A program made the position numbers and the translations under genes. The notes beneath the pieces were generated by a model. The model saw only the letters and a program-made list of their open reading frames with translations. It did no database searches and was not told the DNA's origin. DNA of 64,000 nucleotides from Candidatus Nitrotoga sp. MKT (GTDB lineage: Bacteria; Pseudomonadota; Gammaproteobacteria; Burkholderiales; Gallionellaceae): contig QFXH01000001.1 of NCBI GenBank assembly GCA_003402345.1, positions 186,001 through 250,000 on the forward strand. The letters run 5' to 3'. Below are positions 29,861-41,708 of the stretch, piece after piece. Numbering within the stretch: position 1 is the stretch's first letter; the number at the start of each line of letters is the position of its first letter.

Positions 29861-32800
29861 TTGAAATTGCGTCTTTCTCACATCAAGATCGCTGGATTCA
29901 AATCCTTCGTTGATCCCACCCATATTGCGCTACCCGGTCAGGTCGTCGGCATTGTTGGTCCGAATGGCTGCGGAAAATCGAACATCATTGACGCACTACG
30001 CTGGGTGCTAGGCGAATCCCGCGCTTCAGCGTTACGCGGCGAATCCATGCAAGATGTCATTTTCAACGGCTCCGGTAAGCGCAAACCGGTTTCGCGCGCT
30101 AGCGTCGAACTAATCTTCGATAACAGTTTGGGCAAAGCTGCCGGCCAATGGTCAAGCTACGCCGAAATCTCGATCAAGCGTGTGCTGCTACGCGACGGCG
30201 ATTCCAGCTACCATATCAACAATCAGCATGTGCGACGCAAGGATATAACCGACATTTTTCTGGGCACTGGGCTAGGCGCACGAGCCTACGCCATTATCGA
30301 GCAAGGCATGATTTCGCGCATCATTGAGGCTAAACCGGAAGAGCTGCGCATATTTCTGGAAGAGGCCGCAGGCGTATCTAAGTACCGCGACCGCCGCCGC
30401 GAAACCGAACTTCGCATTGCCGATACGCACGACAACCTGCTACGCGTTGATGACATCCTGCAAGAATTAACTAAGCAACTTACCCATCTGACCGAACAAG
30501 CAGCGGTAGCCACACATTACCGCGAATTGGAATCGAAGCGCGACACCACGCAACAATTGTTGTGGTTGGTAAATAAACAGGAAGCCGAGACACGCCGGGG
30601 GCGTTTTGCCCAAGGAATGGAGAAAACAAAAAACGAGCTGGAAGCTGAGACTGCACGTCTGCGTGAAATGGAAAGCCAACTGGAATACACGCGCAGTGAA
30701 CATTACGCGCAGGCTGATGCGCTGCATGCCAAGCAAGGCGAGCTATATGCCGCCAATGCTGAAATTGCGCGGCTCGAGCAGCAGATTGCCCACCTCAACG
30801 ATCAACGCGCACGCTTGACCCAACAAACGGCTAATAGCAAGTTACAGGTCGAGCAACAGCGCATTCAGTTGCAAGGCGTGGAGTCTTTACTGGCACATTG
30901 GCAGCAACAACAACAAGAAGCTGACATCCGGGTTGAGAGTTGGGAAAGCCGTGCGAACGCCGAAGCACACCATCTACCGCAAGCGGAGGAAGCAGCGCGC
31001 GCCGAACGGGAGCGCCACAACACAATGCAACACGAACAGCTGATCTCGCAGCAACAACTGCAACTGGCCGATACACAACGCGAACATATCCAACGCAATG
31101 TGCAACAACTGGAAGCGCGCCGCTCGCGTTTGCTGCTGGAACGGGATAACCTGCCACAGGTGGATAGTGAAGCGTTAACAGAGACGCAGTCTCTATTCGT
31201 CGAGATGGAGATGGAACGCAACGCACAACAGCAGCAACTGACACAACTTCAGGCGCAATTACCGGAGGCTGATACGGCACGGCGCAACCAGCGCACCGCA
31301 ATGCAGGAACTGGAACGGCAACTCTCGCAGGCGGAGGCGAGACTTTCCGCGTTGCAACAGCTCCAGAAACAGGTCGATAACGACAAAAATCTGAAACCAT
31401 GGTTAACCAAACACCAATTAGACCAACAGCCGCGCCTATGGCAATCCATCAGCATTGAGGCAGGCTGGGAAGATGCGTTGGAAGCCGTTTTGCGCGAACG
31501 CCTCAACGCGCTAGCCCTGCCCCACCTAGACAATGCTGCGCATTGGAGCGATGCACCACCGGCCAGGCTGGCTATATTCGCAACGGACGGGGCATCGAAT
31601 TTCGAAACCCAACAAGATATTGGGCTGACTCCGCTGGGGCAATTTGTAAGCTACCATGACCCAAAAACTGCGCCCGTGGTGACGGACTGGCTGTCTGGCG
31701 TGTATGTCACGAAAACGCTGGCACTAGGATTGAACTTGCGTGAACGATTGCCTGCTGGCGCCTGGTTAGTGACGCCGCAAGGACATCTGATTGGTGCACA
31801 TAGCGTGCTGTTCCATGCTCCGGACAACCAGGTGCATGGTGTGCTGGCGCGGCAACGTGAAATTGAGCGATTGCAGGAGGCAGCACAGCAACAAGCAACG
31901 TCATTGGATCAAGGCAAACATCAGGCAGCACTAGCTGAAGAAACTTATCACGCTATTGAAAGCCGCATCGCGCTCTTGCGCGCGGCGGACAGTGAATTGC
32001 AACAGCGCCAACATGGAATGCAGGTACAGATTTTAAAATTAACCCAAGCCAACGAACGCAGCCACGAGCGCGCCGCGCAGATCGCGTGTGAATTGCAAGA
32101 ACTGGCCGAACAGTCTGCTGAAGAGCAATACCAGCATCAGGAAATCGCTGAGCGCATGGACATTCTGCGCGAAAGTATTGCGGCACAGCAGGTAGAGGTT
32201 GAGCAGGTAAGGCTGCAAGTTGTCACTCAGGAATCTATGCTACGCCAACAGCGCGAACGCTCGCAAAAAACGCAGCACGAATTGCAAGAAGCCCGCTTTT
32301 ATGCCAAGACGTGTACAGAAAAAATCGCCGATCTAAAACACAATATTAAACAGATCGGGTTGACGCTGGCGCAGTTGGAACAAACTTTAATACAAAATCA
32401 TGCTGAGTTAGACCGTATAGAAGATGGCACTAGCAAGCAACAATTGCAGGAGGCACTGCAACAGCGTCAGACGCGCGAACAGGCACTGGCCGAAGCACGC
32501 AACATACTGGAACAAACCACTAACAACCTGAACAAACTGGAACAAGAGCGCCTGTCCTGCGAACAAAAATTACATCCCCTGCGTGAGAAACTCAGCGAGT
32601 TGTCGCTCAAGGAACAGGAAGCACGTCTGCAATATGAACAATGGGCAGAGCAATTGCAGGATGTGGATGAAACAACACTGCTTTCCCTGTTGGAAAGCGG
32701 CAATATCAAGCTGAATGCATTACAGAACGAATTAAATCGCCTGAACAGCGACATAACTGGGCTGGGCTCGGTGAATCTGGCGGCGCTCGAAGAATTGCAT

Positions 32801-33391
32801 ACGGCGCAGGAACGCAAAACCTATCTGGATGCTCAAGCGAAAGATTTGACCGAAGCAATGGACACGCTGAAAGGGGCAATACGCCGCATTGACAAGGAAT
32901 CACGTGATTTATTGATGGCCACTTACAATGAAGTAAATCGCCATTTAGCAGAAATGTTCCCAGTGCTGTTTGGCGGTGGAGAGGCACGCCTGGTGCTAAC
33001 TGGCGATGAAATACTGGATAGCGGCGTGCAGGTGATGGCACAGCCACCGGGCAAAAAAAATGCCTCAATTCACTTGCTATCAGGTGGCGAAAAAGCGTTA
33101 ACTGCGATTGCGCTGGTGTTTTCGATGTTCCAGCTTAACCCCGCCCCTTTCTGCTTGTTGGACGAGGTTGATGCACCACTGGATGACACCAACACCGAAC
33201 GCTTGTGCAAGCTGATCCAGAAAATGGCTCAGCACACCCAATTTATCTTCATCAGCCACAACAAAATCACCATGGAGTTGGCGCAGCAATTGGTAGGCGT
33301 AACCATGCAGGAGCGGGGCGTATCGCATGTGGTGGCAGTAGACATTGAGGAAGCACTACGCCTGCGCGACGACAGCACCATAGCCACATAG
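29861..33391 (+). CDS. smc: Chromosome segregation protein SMC
   Basis: 1176 aa, TTG start; [23 protein letters not shown], long coiled coils, [32 protein letters not shown]. Confidence 0.97.
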   Translation: MKLRLSHIKIAGFKSFVDPTHIALPGQVVGIVGPNGCGKSNIIDALRWVLGESRASALRGESMQDVIFNGSGKRKPVSRASVELIFDNSLGKAAGQWSSYAEISIKRVLLRDGDSSYHINNQHVRRKDITDIFLGTGLGARAYAIIEQGMISRIIEAKPEELRIFLEEAAGVSKYRDRRRETELRIADTHDNLLRVDDILQELTKQLTHLTEQAAVATHYRELESKRDTTQQLLWLVNKQEAETRRGRFAQGMEKTKNELEAETARLREMESQLEYTRSEHYAQADALHAKQGELYAANAEIARLEQQIAHLNDQRARLTQQTANSKLQVEQQRIQLQGVESLLAHWQQQQQEADIRVESWESRANAEAHHLPQAEEAARAERERHNTMQHEQLISQQQLQLADTQREHIQRNVQQLEARRSRLLLERDNLPQVDSEALTETQSLFVEMEMERNAQQQQLTQLQAQLPEADTARRNQRTAMQELERQLSQAEARLSALQQLQKQVDNDKNLKPWLTKHQLDQQPRLWQSISIEAGWEDALEAVLRERLNALALPHLDNAAHWSDAPPARLAIFATDGASNFETQQDIGLTPLGQFVSYHDPKTAPVVTDWLSGVYVTKTLALGLNLRERLPAGAWLVTPQGHLIGAHSVLFHAPDNQVHGVLARQREIERLQEAAQQQATSLDQGKHQAALAEETYHAIESRIALLRAADSELQQRQHGMQVQILKLTQANERSHERAAQIACELQELAEQSAEEQYQHQEIAERMDILRESIAAQQVEVEQVRLQVVTQESMLRQQRERSQKTQHELQEARFYAKTCTEKIADLKHNIKQIGLTLAQLEQTLIQNHAELDRIEDGTSKQQLQEALQQRQTREQALAEARNILEQTTNNLNKLEQERLSCEQKLHPLREKLSELSLKEQEARLQYEQWAEQLQDVDETTLLSLLESGNIKLNALQNELNRLNSDITGLGSVNLAALEELHTAQERKTYLDAQAKDLTEAMDTLKGAIRRIDKESRDLLMATYNEVNRHLAEMFPVLFGGGEARLVLTGDEILDSGVQVMAQPPGKKNASIHLLSGGEKALTAIALVFSMFQLNPAPFCLLDEVDAPLDDTNTERLCKLIQKMAQHTQFIFISHNKITMELAQQLVGVTMQERGVSHVVAVDIEEALRLRDDSTIAT

Positions 33392-33407
33392 CAATGCTAT
33401 ATAAACA

Positions 33408-34769
33408 TCAAGTCAGTAGGCTCCATGACATACCTAAAATTCCACAAGAAAAAATAACTGGAATTACCCCAATCTTAAAACGAAATATGGCAAACGTTGC
33501 AATAGCCGCTAACAGGACTGAAAACCAGTCAATCAACCCCTTGTCCAAACCAGCTGGCCAAAATACATGGTAGGCAAAAAATAGGGTGAGATTAACAATT
33601 ACTCCCACTACGGCGGCAGTAATGGCAGTGAGAGGTGCCGTGAGTTTAAGATTACCGTGCGTAGTTTCAATGAATGGTCCGCCCATAAAAATTAAAATGA
33701 AGCTGGGCAGGAAAGTAAAGAAGGTAGCGATAGCTGAGGCGATGAAGGCCGACGCGAATACTGCATCCGGTCCAAATACCTGATTGACCCAGCCGCCGAC
33801 AAAGCCAACAAAGGCAATAACCATAATGAGCGGGCCCGGCGTCGTTTCTCCTAACGCCAGCCCATCTATCATCTGGATTGGGGTCAACCATTGGTAATGT
33901 TCAACGGCACCCTGGTATACATAAGGTAGCACCGCGTATGCCCCGCCAAAGGTAAGTAATGCTGCCTTGGAAAAGAACCAGCCCATCTGGGTAAACGTAT
34001 GATCCCAGCCATATTGGCTAAGCAGCACTGCCATTGCCGCCAACCAGATGCCAACCCCTAAGGCGATTACACGTGCAAACTTAAACCCATCAAATAAAGC
34101 ATGTACGGGGGTAGGCGTGTCGTCATCAATGATAGCCGGACCAAAATTCTTTTTGACGCCCCCATGCCCACCCGCTTTGAAATGTTTGGGGGAGATGTGC
34201 CCACCAAAATATCCGATTAATCCTGCTGCCAGTACGATCACAGGAAAGGGCACGTCGAAGACAAAAATGGCCACAAAAGCAAATAACGAAATTACCCAAA
34301 GCAGCATATTTTTCAACACCCGTGACCCGATCCGATACGAAGCAAAAAGAACGATCGCGACCACTGCGGGTTTGATACCATAAAGCACGCCAGCTATGGC
34401 AGGGACCGTGCCATAAGCCATATAGATCCAGGCCAGCGCCACAAGAATAAAAAACGAAGGTAACACGAATAAACAGCCGGCGATAATGCCACCCCACGTG
34501 CGGTGCATCAGCCAGCCAATGTAGGTAGCAAGCTGTTGCGCCTCCGGGCCAGGCAATACCATACAAAAATTAAGTGCGTGCAAAAATCGTTTTTCAGAAA
34601 TCCAGCGCTTTTTCTCGACCAAATCATGATGCATGATGGCAATTTGGCCTGCCGGACCACCGAAGCTTATGAAGCCAAGCTTAAGCCAGTATATTGTGGC
34701 TTGCGTCAGGGTTACAGAAGAAGGCGCTAACAATTGTTCTGTAGAACAGATTTTATTTTCAGTGTCCAT
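33408..34769 (-). CDS. chrA: Chromate transporter ChrA
   Basis: WLKLGFISFGGPAGQIAIMHHDLVEKKRW, NFCMVLPGPEAQQLATYIGWL, and second half KAALLTFGGAYAVLPYVYQ, LALGETTPGPLIMVIAFVGF. Confidence 0.92.
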   Translation of the reverse strand: MDTENKICSTEQLLAPSSVTLTQATIYWLKLGFISFGGPAGQIAIMHHDLVEKKRWISEKRFLHALNFCMVLPGPEAQQLATYIGWLMHRTWGGIIAGCLFVLPSFFILVALAWIYMAYGTVPAIAGVLYGIKPAVVAIVLFASYRIGSRVLKNMLLWVISLFAFVAIFVFDVPFPVIVLAAGLIGYFGGHISPKHFKAGGHGGVKKNFGPAIIDDDTPTPVHALFDGFKFARVIALGVGIWLAAMAVLLSQYGWDHTFTQMGWFFSKAALLTFGGAYAVLPYVYQGAVEHYQWLTPIQMIDGLALGETTPGPLIMVIAFVGFVGGWVNQVFGPDAVFASAFIASAIATFFTFLPSFILIFMGGPFIETTHGNLKLTAPLTAITAAVVGVIVNLTLFFAYHVFWPAGLDKGLIDWFSVLLAAIATFAIFRFKIGVIPVIFSCGILGMSWSLLT

Positions 34770-35149
34770 AGCTCTTTTTATTGGATAAATATATCCAGAA
34801 TTGGAGCAAGCTCTTGGACGCCGAAGCATCTTGAACAGGGAGGCTGCCAAATCCCCAATTGAAATTTAATGTTTTATATTCTACTTGAAACGTGAGCTAA
34901 CCATAAAATGCTCGGCTACGATCTCAGAAATAAATCCAAATGAATTATTAATGGAGCCGTGGGAGCACGCATATTAGAACCACACAAAATTATTTAAAAC
35001 ACAAGAGCATGATGAAAAACTTACTCTGTTGACATCCCGATGTAGCCAGAATCGAACTTGAATTAAATGACGTGGTAGCAGGATATTAAGTGTACGTATT
35101 TAAAGTTGCCATTCCAAATTTGATCAAATGCAATTTACGCACAAAAAGT

Positions 35150-36046
35150 TTAACCACGCCGCGTGTTTCGTCCCCGTGTAGAGGCGCTTTCCATCCATTT
35201 CTTTATGCGGTTGGCATCGCCAACGCGCGTATTTTTTCCTTGTGAATCCAACAACACAATGATTACTGGACGTTGCATAATGCGAGCCTGCATTACTAAA
35301 CAGCGCCCCGCTTCATTGATATAACCAGTCTTACTTACACCGATATCCCAAGATGCATTTTTCACCAACGGATTGGTATTTCCAAAACGCAGCGGAGGAA
35401 ATCCAGGCACCGCAACCAAATGCGACGCCGTAGTACTGTACTTATGGATGAGCTCGTAATGTTGTGCCGCAATCAACATTTTTACCAAATCCTGCGCAGT
35501 AGAGGTATTGCCACTATTCAAACCAGTCGCATCACGAAAATGGGTTTTCGTCATACCCAGTTCGAGCGCTTTGGCATTCATCATCGCCACAGCTGCACTG
35601 GTACCCCCCGGATAAGTACGGGCTAAGGCTGCAGCCGCGCGATTCTCCGAGGACATTAATGCCAGATTGAGCAATTCACCACGTGTCAGCGTCATACCAA
35701 TGCGCATACGCGAATGACTACCTTTGAGAATATCAAAATCAAATACACTAATCGTAATTTTTTCTTCCAAGGGTAAGTCTGCGTCCAACACTACAATTGC
35801 AGTCATCAGCTTGGTGATGGATGCAATAGGTACGACAGCATTCGCATTCTTGCTATATAGGGGGCGTTGCTCCTGTTCATCGTAGATCATCGCAATCGAT
35901 GAACCCAGTTTCGGCGAAGAAGCGTACTTCATTACCGTTGATGTCAGATCGTCGACCTGTTTTTGGGTAATTGCCTTATTAGGTGCAGCCTGCGCTACCA
36001 ATACGGGCACCAAAAGCAACACCAGCATAATAAGTTTTTTACACAT
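35150..36046 (-). CDS. D-alanyl-D-alanine endopeptidase (PBP7/PbpG-like)
   Basis: PIASITKLMTAIV (SxxK), SSENRAA (SxN), SKTGYINEAGRCL (KTG); signal peptide from MCKKLIMLVLLLVPVLVAQA. Confidence 0.9.
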   Translation of the reverse strand: MCKKLIMLVLLLVPVLVAQAAPNKAITQKQVDDLTSTVMKYASSPKLGSSIAMIYDEQEQRPLYSKNANAVVPIASITKLMTAIVVLDADLPLEEKITISVFDFDILKGSHSRMRIGMTLTRGELLNLALMSSENRAAAALARTYPGGTSAAVAMMNAKALELGMTKTHFRDATGLNSGNTSTAQDLVKMLIAAQHYELIHKYSTTASHLVAVPGFPPLRFGNTNPLVKNASWDIGVSKTGYINEAGRCLVMQARIMQRPVIIVLLDSQGKNTRVGDANRIKKWMESASTRGRNTRRG

Positions 36047-36234
36047 ATCTTTAATCAATCCATTAAGGAAAACTATTAAGCGGAGCATACCGCAACATGG
36101 AAATAAATCAAAGGAGTTAGCTCTCCCAATATCCAATCAGTCTAAAGCCGGATATATTTCCTACGAAAAATAAGGTTTAACAGCTAAAGCTCTAAATTCA
36201 GTCACAAAAAGCGATTGCCACGCCTTAACGCAAG

Positions 36235-37413
36235 TTAAACAGTGGAGTCCGGCTGATGCTTAGGCAACACCACTATCCTTAACTTCCACAATATCAACAA
36301 TAATCCCAGTAGTGCCGCTACGGCGCTAAATGAGTACATCACGCTTGCGCCCCAGTGCTCCCATAGCGGGCCGCTCAATAATCCACCTACCATGCCGCCA
36401 GCGCCGTAAGTAATGCTACCAAACAGTGCCTGCCCCTTGGACTGGTGCCGCCCGCGAAAAAACTGATGTACCAACGCCATAGCCACTGCATGGAAAGCAC
36501 CGAAAGTAGCGGCATGTAATACTTGCGCAAACAACATCAACGACAGCAAGCCCACTCCCCAACCAATCAGAACAAAACGCAGCACTGCACAGGCAAAACT
36601 TACAATCATTATTTGCGACAGTGTGAAGCGCAACATTAGCCATGGCATGACAAAAAATACCGCGATTTCACAGATTACACCCAGCGCCCATAGCCAACCA
36701 ACCGCGCTTTTCGAATAGCCATTCTCCACCAGATAAATCGAATAGAAAGTGTAATAAGGCCCATGCGCTAAAGCCATCAGGAAACACGCGCCAAACAACA
36801 CCAGCACTTGCGGCTGCAATACTAAACGCAAGATGGGCTGGCTGTCGGTATGGTGCGCCAGCACTTCGGTGGGTGGGATTTGGCGCGCGAACAGCAAAAT
36901 ACCTAGTTTTATCGCCACACCTACCCACAATATCCAAGCGATAGCAATGTAGTCAAACGCGTAGCCCAGCCCCAATACCGCCACAATAAAGCCAACCGAA
37001 CCCCAAGAACGAATACGTCCATAACGCGCCGTATGCTTACCCAGATAGGTCAGCGTAGTCGCCTCCACTAGCGGCATGGAAGCACTCCAGAAAAAGCTCA
37101 TCACCATCATAACCAGCAACAAGCCAACGAACTCAGTCGTGAAGAACACTCCCAAGTAACTAAGGACACTGCACAGCGCCGCCAGTTGTACTACCAGCAA
37201 ACGCTGCCCAGTATGGTCAGCCAGCCACCCCCATAGCGTAGGAGACAACATCCGCATCACTGGCTGCACCGACATTAAAACGGCAATTTGCATTGCATCG
37301 AAATGGATAGATTTCAGATACAAACTCCAGTACGGCGCGAACATGCCCACAAAAGCGAAGTAAAAGAAATAAAAACCGGCGATACGCCAGTGGTAGTTTT
37401 TATGGAGGGTCAC
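36235..37413 (-). CDS. MFS transporter (HcaT/phenylpropionate-type)
   Basis: 392 aa, 12 hydrophobic segments; FYFFYFAFVGMFAPYWSLYLKSI, HTARYGRIRSWGSVGFIVAVLGLGY. Confidence 0.83.
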   Translation of the reverse strand: MTLHKNYHWRIAGFYFFYFAFVGMFAPYWSLYLKSIHFDAMQIAVLMSVQPVMRMLSPTLWGWLADHTGQRLLVVQLAALCSVLSYLGVFFTTEFVGLLLVMMVMSFFWSASMPLVEATTLTYLGKHTARYGRIRSWGSVGFIVAVLGLGYAFDYIAIAWILWVGVAIKLGILLFARQIPPTEVLAHHTDSQPILRLVLQPQVLVLFGACFLMALAHGPYYTFYSIYLVENGYSKSAVGWLWALGVICEIAVFFVMPWLMLRFTLSQIMIVSFACAVLRFVLIGWGVGLLSLMLFAQVLHAATFGAFHAVAMALVHQFFRGRHQSKGQALFGSITYGAGGMVGGLLSGPLWEHWGASVMYSFSAVAALLGLLLILWKLRIVVLPKHQPDSTV

Positions 37414-37497
37414 AGCAACAAAAATGGGATTAAGCCTGCGGCCAGCGTCCGCAAAAGCGCATTATCTCACGTGAATAAAATAATATTGCGCAATGCT

Positions 37498-37526
37498 CTT
37501 GAAATCAAAAAAGTCGACCCCATTTT
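37498..37526 (+). promoter_or_regulatory. Sigma-32 (heat-shock) type promoter upstream of grpE
   Basis: CTTGAAA - 13 nt - CCCCATTTT. Confidence 0.8.
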
Positions 37527-37565
37527 CACGCTACACATTTTTAAAAAATCATTTTGGAGAAGCAG

Positions 37566-38102
37566 ATGGAACCCACAGAAGCCCCATCCCAACAGCCTGG
37601 ACAAGATAGCCAAGCTGGAGATACGCATAATCCAGAGGTTGTGCCAAGCATTGAGGAGATGCTGCAACAAGCCGAACGAAAGGCACAGGAACACTATGAC
37701 GCTTGGATGTACGCCAAGGCAGAAGGCGAGAATATTCGCCGTCGCGCGCAAGAAGACGTTAGCAAAGCAAAAAAATTGGCCGTAGAGCATTTTTCCAATG
37801 AAATGCTGATGGTCAAGGATAGCTTAGAAGCGGGATTAGCTGTTGAAACCGCCACAGTAGAAAGTTTCAAGAGCGGTATGGAACTCACTCTGAAGCAGCT
37901 TACTGCTGTATTCACTAAATTTAACATCAAAGAAATCAATCCGCTCGGTGAAAAATTCGACGCCCACAAGCACCAAGCCATCAGCATGGTCGACAGTGAA
38001 CAAGAAGCCAACACGGTAGTGAGCGTCATGCAAAAGGGCTATCAGTTGCATGATCGGGTGCTGCGTCCTGCATTGGTAATGGTGGCCAAGGCGAAGGAAT
38101 AG
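37566..38102 (+). CDS. grpE: Nucleotide exchange factor GrpE
   Basis: [40 protein letters not shown]; directly before dnaK. ATG at 37566 preferred to TTG at 37554. Confidence 0.93.
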   Translation: MEPTEAPSQQPGQDSQAGDTHNPEVVPSIEEMLQQAERKAQEHYDAWMYAKAEGENIRRRAQEDVSKAKKLAVEHFSNEMLMVKDSLEAGLAVETATVESFKSGMELTLKQLTAVFTKFNIKEINPLGEKFDAHKHQAISMVDSEQEANTVVSVMQKGYQLHDRVLRPALVMVAKAKE

Positions 38103-38181
38103 CGGCCTTGTAACCAAGTGGCAATCCACTGCTTTTTAAAAATTGCATTTTGCGTAGTTTTGCAAAAAATTGATCGTAACA

Positions 38182-38207
38182 CTTGAAATACACATCTGCT
38201 GCCCACA
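38182..38207 (+). promoter_or_regulatory. Sigma-32 type promoter upstream of dnaK
   Basis: CTTGAAA - 13 nt - CCCACA. Confidence 0.65.
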
Positions 38208-38263
38208 GATTAATGCAACACAGGCAGCAAAGACTTTCAACATTACAACGAAAAGGAAACGTT

Positions 38264-40207
38264 ATGGGAAAAATTATTGGTATTGACTTGGGCACCACGA
38301 ACTCGTGCGTTGCTGTCATGGAAAACGGAAAACCTAAGGTAATTGAGAACGCCGAGGGTACGCGTACCACGCCGTCCATCATCGCTTACATGGAAGACGG
38401 CGAAGTATTGATTGGCGCGCCAGCCAAGCGGCAAGCAGTGACCAACCCAAAAAACACGCTGTATGGTGTAAAACGGCTGATCGGACGCCGGTTTGAAGAG
38501 CCAATGGTGCAGAAGGATATGGGCATGGTGCCGTATGGCATCGTTAAGGCCAAGAATGGCGATGCATGGGTTAAAGTCCGTGACAAAGACATTTCCATTC
38601 CGGAAATTTCCGCGCAAGTGCTCATGAAAATGAAAAAAACTGCCGAGGACTATCTAGGTGAATCGGTTAGTGAAGCTGTCATCACGGTGCCTGCTTACTT
38701 CAACGATAGTCAACGCCAGGCCACTAAGGACGCGGGCCGCATTGCGGGTTTGGAAGTAAAGCGCATCATTAATGAGCCCACTGCGGCTGCGCTGGCATTT
38801 GGTATGGATAAGCAGGAAGGTGACCGCAAGATTGCGGTTTATGACTTGGGCGGCGGTACTTTCGATATTTCCATTATCGACATCGCTGAAATTGACGGTG
38901 AACACCAGTTCGAAGTGCTCTCCACTAACGGCGACACCTTCCTCGGCGGTGAAGATTTCGACATGCGCGTAATTGAATTCCTGGTAGAGGAATTCAAGAA
39001 AGAAAGCGGCATCGACCTAAAGAAAGATATGTTAGCTCTACAGCGCCTGAAAGACGCAGCTGAAAAAGCCAAAATTGAACTGTCTTCCGCACAGCAAACT
39101 GAGGTAAACCTGCCTTACATCACGGCAGATGCCAGCGGTCCAAAACATCTGGCCATTAAGATTACCCGTGCCAAACTTGAAAGCCTGGTGGAAGAATTAG
39201 TCGCGCGTACCATAGCCCCCTGTAAAATTGCCATGAAAGATGCGGGTGTTTCCAGCGCCGACATCTCCGACGTGATTCTGGTAGGTGGACAAACGCGGAT
39301 GCCGATGGTGCAGGATAAAGTCAAGGAGTTCTTTGGCAGGGAAGCGCGCCGCGACGTCAATCCAGATGAAGCAGTGGCAGTGGGCGCGGCCATTCAGGGT
39401 GGTGTGCTGCAAGGTGAAGTTAAAGATGTCCTGCTGCTGGATGTAACCCCACTCAGCTTGGGTATTGAAACCTTGGGCGGCGTAATGACCAAACTGATCA
39501 AGAAAAATACCACCATCCCAACCAAGGCCTCGCAAGTATTTTCTACCGCCGATGACAATCAAAATGCAGTAACCATCCACGTGCTGCAAGGTGAGCGTGA
39601 AGTTGTTTCTGGAAATAAGAGCTTGGGGCAATTCAACCTCTCCGACATTCCGCCTGCACCGCGGGGTATGCCACAGATTGAGGTAACCTTCGACATTGAC
39701 GCCAACGGAATCCTGCATGTAGGCGCGAAAGACAAAGCGACCGGCAAAGAGTCCAAAATTACCATCAAGGCCAATTCCGGTTTGTCTGAAGCCGAAATTC
39801 AAAAAATGGTGCAGGATGCAGAAACGTATGCCGACGACGACCGCAAGGCAATCGAATTGGTTACATCGCGTAATCAGCTGGATGCATTGATTCACTCTAC
39901 GCAAAAATCCATGAAGGAGTACGGCGAGCAACTGAGTGACGATGAAAAAGCTGCGGTAGAGTCCGCTTTGAAAGAAGCTCAAGATGTAGTGAAAGGCGAC
40001 GACAAGGAAGTTATAGACGCAAAAGCTGAAGCACTCTCCACCGCTGCGCACAAACTGTCAGAAAAAATGCACGCCGCTGAAACTAGCCAGTCCCACCAGC
40101 CTGGCGAATCTGGCGCGCAAACCGACAGCAAGAAAGATGACAGTGATGTCGTAGATGCCGAGTTCACCGAAGTAAAAGATGAAAAAGTAAAAGACGATAA
40201 GAAGTAA
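38264..40207 (+). CDS. dnaK: Molecular chaperone DnaK
   Basis: [42 protein letters not shown]; start at 38264, not 38183. Confidence 0.98.
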   Translation: MGKIIGIDLGTTNSCVAVMENGKPKVIENAEGTRTTPSIIAYMEDGEVLIGAPAKRQAVTNPKNTLYGVKRLIGRRFEEPMVQKDMGMVPYGIVKAKNGDAWVKVRDKDISIPEISAQVLMKMKKTAEDYLGESVSEAVITVPAYFNDSQRQATKDAGRIAGLEVKRIINEPTAAALAFGMDKQEGDRKIAVYDLGGGTFDISIIDIAEIDGEHQFEVLSTNGDTFLGGEDFDMRVIEFLVEEFKKESGIDLKKDMLALQRLKDAAEKAKIELSSAQQTEVNLPYITADASGPKHLAIKITRAKLESLVEELVARTIAPCKIAMKDAGVSSADISDVILVGGQTRMPMVQDKVKEFFGREARRDVNPDEAVAVGAAIQGGVLQGEVKDVLLLDVTPLSLGIETLGGVMTKLIKKNTTIPTKASQVFSTADDNQNAVTIHVLQGEREVVSGNKSLGQFNLSDIPPAPRGMPQIEVTFDIDANGILHVGAKDKATGKESKITIKANSGLSEAEIQKMVQDAETYADDDRKAIELVTSRNQLDALIHSTQKSMKEYGEQLSDDEKAAVESALKEAQDVVKGDDKEVIDAKAEALSTAAHKLSEKMHAAETSQSHQPGESGAQTDSKKDDSDVVDAEFTEVKDEKVKDDKK

Positions 40208-40524
40208 TATAAAACGGAACGGGAGATGTCTGAAAGACAATCGCTGCAACTTCGAAAATCTACGCGACATCTCTCTTGCCTTACCAAAAAATTATGATTA
40301 ATTCAGCCTAATACAGCGATCTCCACTCTTGGTTATCGCTGTTGTTAGTTCACTTTTTGAATTGAACAAATTAAGCATACTCACCAGCCTAAATTTATCG
40401 AAAAAAATGATAAAAGACTGAACAAAAAATAGATGCTATTTCTGGATTTATTAAGCTAATTCAATATTTAGAGACTCAATTATATAAATTTTAACTCCTT
40501 AACCCCTTTTCGCTTCATGCAAAA

Positions 40525-41655
40525 ATGAAAAAACGTGACTATTACGAAATATTAGGCGTCAACCGTGACGCGTCAGACGATGACATAAAAAAATCTTATC
40601 GCAAGCTGGCAATGAAGCACCATCCTGACCGTAATCCAGATAATCCTAAGGCTGAAGAGCTTTTCAAAGAGGCAAAAGAAGCATACGAGGTACTATCCGA
40701 TTCGCAGAAACGCGCGGGCTATGACCAGTTTGGGCACGCCGCTGCCGATGCTGGCATGGGCTCGGGAGGATTCAGTGGCGGCTCAGCCGGTTCTCATTTT
40801 GGCGACATTTTCGGCGACATTTTTGGTGCCGGAATGAGCGGGGCAAGCTCACGCGGACACAATCAAATGCACCGTGGCGCCGACCTGAGCTACAACTTAG
40901 AAATCACGTTGGAACAGGCAGCACGCGGTACTGAAACGCAAATTCGCATACCGACCATGACCAAGTGCGATACCTGTCATGGCAGCGGTGCCAAGCCAGG
41001 CACGAGCACAACCACCTGTACCACTTGCGGCGGGCACGGACAAGTTCGCATGCAACAGGGGGGATTCTTTTCTATCCAGCAAACCTGTCCACGCTGCCAT
41101 GGAAGCGGTAAATCCATTATATCGCCGTGCGGTTCTTGCCACGGCTCAGGTCGCATCAAACAGCATAAGACACTATCTATAAAAATTCCGGTCGGGGTTG
41201 ACAACGATGACCGCATCCGTCTATCCGGCGAAGGAGAACTCGGCAACAACGGAGGTCCACCCGGCGACTTGTATGTGGTCATCCGCATCACACCGCACTC
41301 GGTATTCCAGCGTGACCACAACGATTTGCACTGCGAAATGCCGATCAGCTTTGTTGTTGCGGCGCTGGGTGGCGAAATCGAAATTCCCACTCTGGATGGT
41401 TCCGCACGCATAAAAATTCCAGCTGAAACGCAATCCGGAAAAGTCTTCCGTCTTCGCGGCAAGGGAATCAAAGGGGTACGCAGTTCGACCTTTGGCGACC
41501 TTCACTGCCACGTAATGATAGAAACCCCGGCCAATCTAACTGATCGGCAAAAAGAATTGCTACGCGAATTCGAGCAAATAAACGAAGAAGATAGCGCACA
41601 CCATAGCCCACGCGCGAAATCCTGGATGGACAAGGTTAAGGAGTTCTTTGGATAG
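40525..41655 (+). CDS. dnaJ: Molecular chaperone DnaJ
   Basis: [42 protein letters not shown] region; four CxxCxGxG zinc motifs. Confidence 0.98.
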   Translation: MKKRDYYEILGVNRDASDDDIKKSYRKLAMKHHPDRNPDNPKAEELFKEAKEAYEVLSDSQKRAGYDQFGHAAADAGMGSGGFSGGSAGSHFGDIFGDIFGAGMSGASSRGHNQMHRGADLSYNLEITLEQAARGTETQIRIPTMTKCDTCHGSGAKPGTSTTTCTTCGGHGQVRMQQGGFFSIQQTCPRCHGSGKSIISPCGSCHGSGRIKQHKTLSIKIPVGVDNDDRIRLSGEGELGNNGGPPGDLYVVIRITPHSVFQRDHNDLHCEMPISFVVAALGGEIEIPTLDGSARIKIPAETQSGKVFRLRGKGIKGVRSSTFGDLHCHVMIETPANLTDRQKELLREFEQINEEDSAHHSPRAKSWMDKVKEFFG

Positions 41656-41708
41656 ATAAGTGAGTTTGCCTTAGAAATATTTTGAATAGGCGATATTGCC
41701 GATAAATT

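Noticed and set aside
30286-33328. Numerous minus-strand ORFs opposite smc (up to 189 aa)
   Set aside because: Low-complexity antisense ORFs caused by Gln/Glu-rich coiled-coil coding; no domains.
39197-40051. 284-aa minus-strand ORF opposite dnaK
   Set aside because: Antisense shadow of strongly constrained dnaK coding sequence.
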